Shown here: positions 32,901 through 44,108 of the stretch, in pieces
How the letters are laid out: the number at the start of each line of letters is the position of its first letter
Numbering within the stretch: the stretch's first letter is position 1
Assembly (NCBI GenBank): GCA_030549175.1
Contig: JAUKUA010000007.1
Location: 124,001-188,000, forward strand
Source: Lasiosphaeris hirsuta
Taxonomy: Eukaryota > Ascomycota > Sordariomycetes > Sordariales > Lasiosphaeriaceae
DNA length: 64,000 nucleotides
Direction: 5' to 3'
Made by a program: the position numbers and the translations under genes
The notes under the pieces: generated by a model
Databases searched by the model: none
Seen by the model: the letters and a program-made list of their open reading frames with translations, nothing else
What the model was told of the DNA's origin: nothing

Positions 32901-35900
32901 GGAGCCCCGTCACGCAAGCAAGCAGCCATGGCGCGTTCAAGGCCAGAAGCGGGAGGCGATTGGGGGTTGAAGGGGGGGTTGCTGGGGAGCAGCAGCGTCT
33001 TATAGACACGGAGGCTGGGGCTGCTCTGCCTGTGCTCGCTTGTGGTCTGCGGGTGGTCTGCGCGGACCTGCGCGGGGCCTGCGAGTGGTGTCGCCGTTGG
33101 TGTGCGACTGACTCTGTGCAGAGCCTCAGGGGGGCTGGATTGGGTTTTGGGCAGGATCGCAGCGCGATCGCGATCCATCGGTATGCGGCGCAGCTAGCGA
33201 CGTCAGAGACGTGCCACGACACTGAGGCGAGGGCGGCATGTTCGGGTGGCTGCTGGAAAAACTGCCTTGGCGACGATGACATGTCGCGCTCTGGGTCGAC
33301 GAGCCCTCAAACACGCGCTAACTCCCGCTTTCCTCGCATCTGGCCGTCGTCATGAGATTCCGAAGGCCTCCTGCGGCCACTGGCTGCCGATTTGGAATTT
33401 GCTGCATTTTCTGCATGTATCAGCATTTTGGGGCCTTCTGAGAGGCCTGGACGTCGGGAGTTTTGGCAGGGACGGACCCTAGATTCCGCGCGCGACTTCC
33501 ATCTCTTGGCGCGTGTTTTGTGTGTTTTGCTCAGGGGCACTTTCCCCGGGTTCCCGTTCCCGGGAGTCCAGAAGGGGAAGAAAGGAACGAGGGTTGGAGA
33601 GGGGGGGGGGGTAGGGAAGGCTGGCTGCAAAAGGGCCGGGCCGCTCACTCACCTCACCCACACCTTCCCAGTTGGACCCGTCCCCTCGGTTCCGATCGGC
33701 TGATCTCACCGAGACGACAGGGGAGCAATTTCGAGCTGCAGCAATTCTGCCCAGGTGAGCAAAACGGCCGCATCGGGCAATTGCCAACAACAGCAACTTC
33801 GCCCATTTTCCATGTAAGAACTTTGATTCTTGTGTGAGACGGCTGCTCAGGCCGCAACCGACCGTCGTCGCGCCAGGCCGGAGCCTCGACATCGAACGAG
33901 GACGAGGACGAGGAGTAGGCCTCGCCTACAGCTTACAGTGTACAGCCTGAACTGAGGGAATTTCGAAGGCCAGTCAGTCTTCCGTTGGTCACGCGAGTGC
34001 AACCTCTCCATTTCCATTTCCTTCTTTTTTTCATCTACCGCATATACAAAACGACAGACACGGCTGCTGTCACAACGGTGCCCAAACCTACCAGCGGGCA
34101 CCCCCAACCCCAAACCTCAAACCCCAAACCCCGCGTTTGCCTCTGCCCTGCGGCTGCAACGGGAATGACTGGGCCCCAAGGTCAGGCAGCGTTTGAGGCA
34201 AAGCCTGTGACTTGGCCCCGACCTCTGACTTGTCCCTCACCGTGGCGGCCAGGTCACGGCGGCTGGGGAAGGGTGAGGCTAGCCTGTCGCAGCAGCGCAT
34301 TTGCTGGCCAGGCCGGGGCAGATGTGAATGCGTGAGATGAACGATCGAGATGTATGTGGTGTTGCTGCCATAAGAGCCAACAACTGGCCAGGCAGGGCGG
34401 CATGGTGTCCATCAGGGTAAAAAAAAAAAAAAAAAAGGAGGGGGAGGCCTGCAATGACAGCGCGACATCCAGGGATCCGCAAGGAGGCTGGGAGTCTTCG
34501 AGTTTAGCCCATGGGAGTTGGGCATCCAATCCCGAGCTCTGTTCCAATTTGCATCGATCGCTGCAATGCATTTTGGGGCATTTTCTTCAATTTTCCTCTT
34601 TTCCATTTCGCATTTCACCCTGCCTCCCAGCTGCGGGCAAGAGGAGGGGGGGGGGGCTCTGCGCGGGGAAGCCAAATGGTGCAGGACCACGTTTGCTAGT
34701 GTTGCTGCCCAACGCTGCCCAACGTCGAGCTCGTGCCCTGTCGCGCGCTGCGATTGGCAGCCCGGGGGGCCGCAAAGGGCCGCTGAGGAGCGCTGAATGG
34801 CTGCGAGGGCGGCGAGAGGAGCCGCTGACGTCTATTTCGGGCCTTTGATTGAGTGTCTTGAGTCCTGGGTCTCTCTGTATTTTTCCATCACTTCGGAAGG
34901 CGCATGCAGGGCGAAAATTAGCAGAGAGAAGTGGGTGTGTGAGTGATGGAAATGCCCGGGCGGCTTGGCTGCTTTCCCTGGCTGCTCTGCTGCTGCTTGT
35001 TCGCTACTTCCCTGGCTGCTGCTCTCCACTCAGCTGGCCCGGCTGCTGTGGGCTGCTGTGATGGGGGCCGGGTCTCAGGTGCACTGCTTGGCCTCTGTGC
35101 CTCCAGCCATGGATGTCTCCTGTCTTTCTCCTGTCTCTCCTGTCTCTGTGTGCCTCTCTGTGTGCCTCTGTGGGCCTCTGTGGGCCTCTGTGTGCCTCTT
35201 GCCGCTTCCCTGGACTCTTGCACTTTTTGGGTGTGCACTTTGGCCGGGGCCAGTGGCCGTCACTGTCGGACGCCATGCCATGCATCCCTCGTTCCACGGC
35301 CGTCCACTCGATTTCCGCACTCTCCTCGTTCTCGGGCTCGCTCCGTCAACACCCTCCCCAGCCCGGCCAGGAAAAGCAGCAGAGGGCGGCAGGACAAACA
35401 GGCGGCCAGGGTGTGTGTTTGGTGATTTGGCAATGGGGTGGCGAGCAGCTCCCCTCACCCGCCGTTGCGTTCAGTGTGTCCAGTGTCTGCCCGACTTGAC
35501 GCAGGCTGTCTGACAACGCAACCCGATTTGACGTCGTCACCGTGACGCCGCCGTGTGTGCCCAATGCCGGGCGCCGCTGCTCAGGACTTGCTGCCACCTG
35601 CTGGTGCTCACTGTCGCTGCTCGGGGGCTGCTCTTACCCGATTGAGCCCTCAGCGAGGCTGACTAGCCAGATCGAGCGTGACTCACTCAGGTTCAACGTC
35701 CTGACGATCCGGTTCTGCAGCGCAATTTTGGAGTTGCAGTCGTTGCAATCTCGCTGCTGCCCGCTGCTCTGTGCTTCTGCCCTGTGCTCGGTGCTACTGC
35801 AGAGGCAACCCGGCAGGCGACATCAAAACCAGCGTCTCCTGCACCCCCGACTCGCCCGCCGCCCTGCTTGTCTCCCTCAATTGCATCACACCTAATGCCG

Positions 35901-36176
35901 TCTACTGTCTCACGCGCACACTAAACAATTCTCGTCTAGGCTGAGAATTGCTACCCGCCATGCTCGCCTGTGACAGCACCAACTTCAGCTCACGTCACTA
36001 CCAAGACCCAGCGACCTGAACACCACCCAACAACACCACCACCCACCACCAACTTCATCTTGTTCACTACCCAACAACCAACAGCCAGCAACCATTCAAA
36101 CCACCACACCAAAAACAGATACAGATACAACTCCAAGAGACACATCTCCAAGACACAACCCCAACAACTACCCACC
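28483..36176. other. Gene-poor region before the coiled-coil gene
   Basis: About 7.7 kb without a supported gene. Holds a (TTG)n repeat near 29957-29992, a duplicated 15-mer at 30216 and 30636, an A run at about 34420-34437 and, from 32 kb on, GC-rich sequence. The last few hundred bases are CA-rich and are probably the 5' UTR of the next gene. Confidence 0.5.
29957..29992 (+). repeat. (TTG)n microsatellite
   Basis: About 12 perfect TTG triplets in non-coding sequence. Confidence 0.95.
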
Positions 36177-39100
36177 ATGGGAGACCGCCAATATCTCCGG
36201 CCGAGGATGGGCGGCACCTCGACCACCATCTCGGACGACAGGTACAGCACCAGGTCGTCCGAATGGCCCGAGAGGGAGAGGGACAGAGAGCACACCTCGC
36301 AGTCGCGAGAGCTCCAGCCGCTGCCCATCAAGTCCATACTGCGGAAGACCCGGCCCTCGCCGCCCTCGCCGTCCCCGTCGACGGCGACGGCAGCGACCTC
36401 ATCCACCCTCACATCCGTATCCACATCCACCACCACCACCACCACCACAAGGCCACGGCGCAACTCGGACACCTCTGTCACGTCGTCCAACCTGGCCGCC
36501 ATCGGAGCCACAGACTCGGAGCTGAGCAGCATCCGCAGCTTTGCTAGCAGCATCAGCAGCAAGCTTGCCCCCAACCCCACCCCTTCGACCGCGTCAGGGA
36601 CCCTCCCCCGCAAGGTCTTCAAGGCCAAGTTCCAAGGCATCCCGGCAGAGAGACAAGGCGTTGTCAATCTCCGCCCGTCGAGAGCAACGTCCTCGAGCGT
36701 CACTTCGAGCTACCATGTGCCCCCAGTCCGGTCTGTTCTCTCACCCCAGTACATGCCCGACAACAACAGGTACATAGAGCACCATGAGCGCCGTGACCGC
36801 GAGGCCCGGGAGTCTCGCGAATCCCACGAGCGCCACGAATCCCGCGAGTCCCGTGAATCACGAGAGTCTCGCGAGTCTCGCGAACGCCACGAGTCCCGTG
36901 AGCGGGAGCGGGAGCGAGAGCGAGAGCGTGAGCGTGAGCGTCTCGCATCGCGCGACCGCCACAGCTCTCGGGATCGCCACGACTTCACAGACCAAGACCC
37001 CGAGACGGAGTCGGTATCGGAGTCGGCGTCCGACCTCTCGTCCAGCACCCAAGTAACAAGCGTTGCCTCGGCTTCGGTCATCTCAGACGACGACATGGCC
37101 TCCGACGTGACACCCACCGAGACAAACACAAAGTCAGCGCCATCGGTCCGCTTCACCCCCAGCGTCGTGGGCTCCGGCTCCAGCGTCGCCAGCTCCACCC
37201 CCTCTACCCGCCGAGTCAAGCCACGGCTCGGGACCCGGGCCCGCCCCCCTTCCGAGGCCGACCGCACCGTCGCCAAGAGCGGAAGCCGGACAGTGCAGAT
37301 GAAGCTCCTCCCGCCGATCATGGGCTCGGGCTCGGGCTCAGACGAGATCAGGTACATCCACAGGGAAGCAGACAAGGCCCAGGAGAAGATACAGAAGGAG
37401 CGGGATCGGAGTCTGGACCGGAGTCTGCTCAACAAGGTCGAGGAGCTCGAGGCCGAGGCGCAGAGGCTGCGTGAGAGCCAGGCGAGGCTCGAGAGGGAAC
37501 TCGACGACACCACAGTGCGGCTATCCACGGCCGCCCAACAAAGGGAAACGGCTGAGAGGGAGCGCGACATGGAGCGCTGTAACAAGGAGGGCATTCGCGC
37601 CAGCCTGCAGGAGCAAAAGGCCATCCTCGACGAGTACCGCAGCAATTTTGAGCTGCAAAAGGGCTTGCTCGAGGATCTCGAGAGGGAGCGCGAGGCCGAC
37701 CGCGCCAAGAAGGCCGAAATGCAGGCCAAATTGAACACCTCCAAGGAGGTACTCGAGAGCTTCAGGTGCACACTGGAACAGACCAAGGCCCTGGTCGCCG
37801 ATGCCGAGAAGCAGCGTGACGAAATCAAGGATGCCAGGGACAAGTCCGCGGACAAGTTTGCCCTGATCGAGAAGGATTTCACCAAGTATCAGAGTGACCG
37901 TAAGGAGCATGAAGTCATGCTCGTACAGCAGATTGCTGCGTTGGAGATTACCCGGGACTCGCTCCAGCAGCAGCGCGACAGCCGCGATAAGGAAATTGTC
38001 GATGTGTCTGCGACTCGTGACCTGCTCAAAACCGAGACGGCCACCCTGACTGTTCAGTTGGCAGCAGTCGCCGAGGAAAAGAGGTCGGCCGAGGAGGAGC
38101 TACAGAAGCTCAAGGACACTATCGCCCATGACAAGCAGAAGATCATTGACGATGCCGCCGCCGAGCTCAAGAAGACCAAGGATTCCCTCGAGGAGCAGAT
38201 GCAAAAGATCAAGGATGCCGCCGAGGGGGACAAGGCTGCCATCAAGAAGGCCACCGAAGAAGAGACGGCGACCCTGAAGCAAGCGATCGAAGAGGAGCGC
38301 GCGTCCCTCCAAAAGTCAATCGAGGACGGCCAAGCAGCACTCGCAGCTCGTGTCGCAGAGCTCGAGAAGGAAAGGGACGGCCTCGACCAGGCCAAGACGG
38401 CCCTCGAGGAAGAAAAGACGACCCTCCAAGCCAAGCTTGACACAGCCGAAGGCGAGATCACCACTCTCCAGTCCCAGGTTGTGGAACTCGAGACGTCGAC
38501 GACAGACCTCACCACCAAGATCGCCGGCCTGGAGGAGGAAATCACAGCCCTCAAGGCCGAAGGCGCTGACCTCAAGACACAAGTTGAGGGTCTTCAATCC
38601 GACAAGGCCGATCTTCTCAAGCAGGTCGAAGACTTGGAGGCTGTCAAGGTCGAGAAGCAGAGCCAGCTCGACACCCTCAACACCGATCTTGCGGGTGCCA
38701 AGGCCGCCAACGTGTCGCTTGCGAGCCAGAAGCTCGACCTCGCTGCCGAGATGGCCATCGTCCAGGACTCTTTGGATTCCGCCAGGGCCGAGGGTTTGAG
38801 GCTCATGGGCGAGAAGGCTGCCCTCCAAGCTGAGGTGGACAAGATCCCCAGTCTGGAGGCCGACAAGTCCAGCCTCGAAGCCGCCAAGGCTGATGTTGAC
38901 GCCAAGGCTGGCGAGCTCGAAGGCAAGGTTTCGGGCCTCGAGGGCAAGCTTGCGGAGCTGCAGGCCGAGGTGGACAAGATCCCCGGCCTGTCGGGCGAGA
39001 AGGAGGAGGTCGAAGGCAAGGTGGCCGAACTGGAGGACAAGCAAGGCGAGCTCGAAGCCAAGATCTCGGCGCTCCAAGCCGAGGCCGACAAGCTGCCGTC

Positions 39101-39756
39101 TCTCGAGGCGGCCAAGGCCAAGCTCCAAGGCAAGGTGTCGGAGCTCCAGGGCAAGATCGCGCAGCTCGAGGTGGAGGTTTCCAAAGACCCGGACTCGGCG
39201 GCGGCGGCACTGCGGGCCGAGCTTGAGGCCAAGAGCGGAGAGATTACGAGGCGCGTCGACGAGATCACGGCACTGACGGAGGGCAACACGACACTTTCGG
39301 CACAACTCGGCGCGACCCGACAGCAACTCAGCTCGGCGCAGGCATCCCTCGACAGCGTGACGCAGTCGTACAACTCGGCAACGGGCCAGGTCATTGAGCT
39401 CCAGCAACGGATCGAGCAGCTCATTCTCAGCCCGCGGTCCCGACGCGCCTCGCGGTCGCGCACGTCGTCGCCGCAAAAGAGCAGCGGCGCCAGCACTCGC
39501 GAAAAGAAGGATAAGCAACTCGTGGTGGTCCGGAATCCGAGCGACAGGGGGGCAGTGTCAGTCTTGCTTCAAATCGCAGCCGGCATTTGATGAGAGAGAT
39601 CCGCAACTTATTTTTCTTCCTCGTTACAGGCAATTCGTCCGGAAGTGCGACTTGCATCACTCCAAGAACCGCACCGGCAGCCGAAGCCCGACCTCCTCTC
39701 CGCGCTCGTCGACGAGCTCCGTTACCAGTTCCTCCTCGCGGGCCGGGTCGGTCTAA
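36177..39756 (+). CDS. Long coiled-coil protein with disordered basic N-terminus
   Basis: ATG 36177 sits in CACCATGG after a CA-rich leader. Exon 1 runs to 39556; a 73-nt intron (39557-39629, GTCAGT..TTACAG) joins RGAV to QFVRKCDLHHSKNRTGSRSP, ending at TAA 39756, about 1168 aa in all. Residues 1-400 are Ser/Thr/Arg-rich, with poly-Thr and a run of RES and RE repeats near 200-260. From about 390 to 1080 the chain is one long heptad coiled coil (many L/E/K/A, few Pro). In its last third a block LQAEVDKIPSLE recurs (LQAEVDKIPGLS, LQAEADKLPSLE), each probably a small break in the helix. The tail is Ser/Arg-rich (SPRSRRASRSRTSSPQKS). No enzyme domain is seen; a structural or tethering role is likely (inference). 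Without the intron the frame would end at 39590. Confidence 0.85.
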
Positions 39757-42343
39757 GTGTTTTTATTATTTGTTGTTTGCTTTCCCTCCCACGAGACGAG
39801 ACGACCGATACGGCGATCGGTTTGACGCCCTCCTTCTTCGGCGTCGGATTGGGGGAGGGGAAACAGCGAGCTCCCCGAGTGGATGGGTCGGGGCGGCGTT
39901 GGGAGGATGGCGTGTTGGATGATGGGGAAATGATATGATGTGCATGGATGAAGCTTGTGCAGTGTCTTTTTTCCACCGGATTGGATTGTTTTGCTGTTGT
40001 GTGTTGCATCTAGGATACCTTTTTCTTTGCCTGTTTGTCTACATTGTTTTGTTTTCCCGTCCCCAATCGTGTGTTTCCTTGCATGTGCTAATCCATCTTG
40101 TCGCTCGTTTCCTTGTTTCCTTGACCTTGGGGACCGGTTTACAAAAAGTTTTTGTTTCTCTTTGGTATGCATGCATGCAATGGGTCTACAAAAGAGGGAG
40201 CCGCATTTTACACACACAACGAACATTCATGTACCACGACACAAAATTTGTAAGGGCTGGCTTTGCATTATTAGACACGGGCCGCGGTGGCACACAGCTT
40301 TATTCATGATTTGCATGATTTGACGACGGGGCTGGGAAAAGGCTCCGACTTTTGGGCACATCGTCATGGTGGCATTGTTAGCATTTTTGTCTTTTTAGTG
40401 TAGTTATGGGAGAATTTTGTTGGAAGGGAAGTTAGAGTGGGGGATTCAATAATGGTAATGGGGTTTCCAATTGAATATTTTTTTTTAAAAAAAAAAATTA
40501 CGATCATGATGGTGTTGTGCAATGCAGTACAGTGGCTTGTGAATGTAAAATGTCGAGACCCTATGATTACCCTGAGGCTGTAGAGTTCATGTCGCCAGCC
40601 TCAGTTTGCGATGGGTGTGATGTCCCTTGCATGCCACCCCCGATCTGCAAATTGCATCTCAAACATGGGACTTTTTGCTCAAGACAGTGTGTGAAACCGG
40701 GGGGGGGGGGGGGGGTTAGGGTTGGACTCCGACAGCGAAGCAAGTCAGTATCACGGCCTCCGAGTCGTCCAGTTATAAACACTCCGCTGTCTTCCTATGG
40801 CCGCTTACTCAATGGGTGAGCTGTTCGACTGGCGCTCCCATATCCAACCCCGCAGGTGGCGTCGACAGAAAGCCGTCCACCCAAATTACCGGAGAATGAA
40901 GCGCGTTCCTCATAGGCCCCTAGCACCCGAGTCCCCAAACGGCTTTTCCCGTCCAGTCCGTCCACGCGCAGCCGATTCGTAGCAAAACCCTTCAAATGGT
41001 GGCGTGTTGATGGTCGGTTTGCTGTTTTCAGCAAGAGTTGACTGCGAATCGCTCGGGTGTATGCGGGGGCGTATGGGATATTACTTGAGAAGCTGAGTGA
41101 GGTGCGTTTTTTGCCCATGTCAGATCAACCGATTCGTGGGGGAGGGGAGATGAGAGAAAGGCGGTCTGATGTGTCTCGGAAGGAGATCTGGACCCTTTTT
41201 TTTTCTTCCTTTTTTTTTCTTTCCTTTCCTGCGGAGGGCTTGTTTGGCTGGCAAATTTTGGGCCTGTCATTCCATACCTTGCAGGCGGGACTTTGGGGGT
41301 GTCGCACTCGGTAAGGGGGTGCATTGTTTTGAATGGGCGGAGAGAAGGCGTGGAGGTGAGCTAGGTAAGTGCCGTCATGTGGTGAGCTGTCGGTCGATGC
41401 GCAGGTGTGGCTGTGTGGCGTAAGGGGGTGGCGCGGCCAATCAGGGGGAGTGGTGGTTGATGCTTTGGGGGAAAGGGGGGAGGTTGCAGTTGATACATCA
41501 CAAAATTGGGCTTGGACTAAAGGCTGATTTGGGAACTGTGGGCATATTTACTTGTCATGTGGGTTGCTCTGCGTTGCAAAGTCGTGGTGGAACCAGACCG
41601 CATCTTGGCTCTGTGGACGACAGCTGTACAATGCGAGGATTGCCATGTCATGTCTTCCGAGCGGGGATGAAGTGGCGGTATTGGTGGTTCGGAATCTAGA
41701 ATTGTGAAGGAGGAGATAACTTTACGGGAATACGGGAAATGCAACTTAGTGCCACTCTACTTACATCCGATACGCAGATAAACATTGCGGAACAATCCAT
41801 CAGGGGAGCCACGAAGTGAGAGAGCGAGAGAGCATTTGGGCAAGATGACAGGTTTTCCGTATGCCTCACCAATTCTAAGTGCGTAACGGTCAAGGGGTGC
41901 AGTTGGCGTTTGTCAGTAAACACAGAAGTGCATTGAAAGTAGGTAGTGTGATCTGATCCGACACTTTGACTTCCATCACACAACTCGGACCATGAGTTCA
42001 AAAGGCAACTTCCCCAGGCTAAGCCCCACCGTTTCAATCACAACCACCCAAACAGACATGACCTCAAACATGTGGCCACCTTCTCCATCTCCCAAGCCGC
42101 AACGTTCAAGTCCCATCAGACCACGTTGTCACGCACAGCATCAAAACACGCATCCACCCTCACCTCGCCCACTGCCCCTTCCCCGACCTCTTATCCTCGC
42201 AACACTGATACGACCATTCTCACCTTCGGGAGGTTAGAAATGATAACTCACCTTGGAGTCATCCCTCATCCCCTCATGTCAACCAAGCACCCTCCAAGCC
42301 ATCGATGCACTCCACCACTGCCGATCCACTCGTTAACAACACC
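39757..42343. other. Intergenic
   Basis: 3' flank of the coiled-coil gene (T-rich to about 40330), then spacer with an A/T run near 40480-40497 and a G run near 40700. No gene supported; a short plus-strand ATG frame at 41992 lacks recognisable features. Confidence 0.5.
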
Positions 42344-42922
42344 TCACCCACGAGCCAGCCACGCTTTCTTCCACGTCTCCCCTTGCCCCTCCCAAACCGA
42401 AACAGCCACACATCCCTCCTCATCTGCTTCCCCGTCCGCAAATGCCACCAATACCCTAGCATCCTCTTCTTCCTCCGTCATCTCGTGCTCCAGGACGAGC
42501 ACGATGTGTGTTGGGTCGGTCGTCTCGGTGTGGTATGTCAATATCGGCGATACACGCGCTAGCTGTAATGGTTTTTCGGTGAATGATTCGGGTGATGCAA
42601 ACACGGAAGAATAAAGCTCCCCGGCGAGCTGGCTGACGACGGGGGAAACAGCAGCGACGATCTCGACGTCGGATTTCCTGGGGGTTTCTGAGGCCGAGTC
42701 GAGCCTGTACGGCTCGATGCGCGGGTCCAGGTTCGCAGCGAGGTGGAACGGGAGAAATACCACGACGCGGGTCGGCCCGGCGGGGCACAGCGGGAAGACG
42801 AGCGGTTCGGCGGGCGTCAGAGTGCATTCGAGGGTCGAGAGGACGCGGCGCCAGAGGGGACGCGCGGGCGAGACGGGCCGGAGGAGGATGCGCGGGCCGT
42901 CGTGCTTGGTCACGGTGGCCAT
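42344..42922 (-). CDS. Hypothetical protein, about 192 aa
   Basis: Single exon on the minus strand starting at ATG 42922 in a good context (AACATGG). The frame is open further upstream, with an ATG at 43102 that would add 60 residues of less conserved-looking sequence. The product is a compact, soluble-looking protein: RILLRPVSPARPLWRRVLST, then LECTLTPAEPLVFPL, TRVVVFLPFHLAANLDPRIE, DVEIVAAVSPVVSQLAGELY and an acidic EMTEEEEDARVLVAFADGEA. No known domain comes to mind. The even mix of residues and GC-rich third positions over the whole length support coding. It ends about 1.2 kb before the end of the arrestin gene on the same strand. Confidence 0.6.
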   Translation of the reverse strand: MATVTKHDGPRILLRPVSPARPLWRRVLSTLECTLTPAEPLVFPLCPAGPTRVVVFLPFHLAANLDPRIEPYRLDSASETPRKSDVEIVAAVSPVVSQLAGELYSSVFASPESFTEKPLQLARVSPILTYHTETTDPTHIVLVLEHEMTEEEEDARVLVAFADGEADEEGCVAVSVWEGQGETWKKAWLARG

Positions 42923-44108
42923 GTTGGTATCCTGCGGGAGAGGAGTGCTTGGTGTGGTGATGGCGGGCTTCCGCGAACGAAACGAAAAGGAACGGCGAAC
43001 TGTTGGTAATAAACCCTCGAGGTCACTTCCTTTAGCCCTTCTCTCCTCAACCTGGTCGCCGAGTTGGAACGCAGTCCCGCCCCCAACCCTCTCTCCCATA
43101 TCCCGTGGCAAAGCAGCGGCGCCGATATGAAACACAGCCGCGCCGCAGAGAATACCAACAACTAATCATGAACCAAATCCCATGTTGCTAAAATAAGCCA
43201 AAAAAAAAAAAAGGGATTTGGAAATCCAACTTGTGTCTATTTCCGTCGTCATAATTCCACAAAAAAAAACCTTAGAGGCCCAGAACAGATATTAAATGTT
43301 TGTCCCCATTGAAAATCAACAAGCTGACTTCGTCCAATTTGCCTGACAGCCTCCCTGATGACCAAATCTTACCCCGGGGCATTGCACTATGCTCCTCGAG
43401 ATTCAATGGATACAATTCAATGACTACTTGTTGGTAAATTGTCAAAAGACCAAACTCAACAGGCATGGTAACAATCAATGCCCCACAAAGTCACATTAGC
43501 ATGAGTGTGCTTTACGGTAAGCTGCGTCGTGTTGCCCTTCATCACTTGAATTACCGGAAAGGTACATAGGTGGGTAGACTATGTCAGCACGGCAGTAGGT
43601 ACCTGCCGAAGATGTCCGAGTCTTCTGTCTAGACGCATCTAATATCTCCAATATACCAGTTGACCACCCGCCAGCCCGCCCTTTGACACAGCCCTACACG
43701 CCCTGTCACACTGACACCGTGTTCAGAACACACCATGTCCAAGTTTCAGTACCGGTTGATGGTAGAGTACCCAGTGGTAACATACACAATATGCGGCATA
43801 TAAGCAGCAAAAGACATGGCAAAAGTCATTAGGTTGGTATCATTCTGCCCTCCAACCGCCATGCATCCGGGTTCCAAACGCCGTGTAAATGAACTACCAT
43901 GTTGAACACGAAGCTCGTGTCGCCGTCAGTCATGTGGTATGCCCAATCATGCACCGTAGACTCATTCCTTGCCGTACATCATTCCCCTTTTTCGTGTCTA
44001 TACCGCCAAAACGCCGAGTCTGATAAGACTACACCGCCGTTCAAACAAAACGATAAACGCCTCTATCCAGATGCTTCAAGCGGACCGCCAACCTTTCGTA
44101 TTTACAAT
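42923..44108. other. Intergenic
   Basis: A-rich short runs near 43200 and 43261; no gene seen. The right end is the 3' flank of the arrestin gene. Confidence 0.5.

Noticed and set aside
36710..37885. Long minus-strand open frame (391 codons) opposite the coiled-coil gene
   Set aside because: It mirrors Glu/Lys/Arg codons of the plus-strand gene as Ser/Leu/Arg runs. The plus frame has start context, a normal intron and heptads.
38316..39518. Long minus-strand open frame (400 codons), Leu/Gly/Arg-rich
   Set aside because: Shadow of the repetitive coiled-coil codons on the plus strand.
41992..42237. Plus-strand ATG frame of 81 codons (MSSKGNFPRLSPTVS...)
   Set aside because: Pro/Arg/Ser-rich without recognisable features, lying just beyond the 3' end of a minus-strand gene; may be 3' flank sequence.
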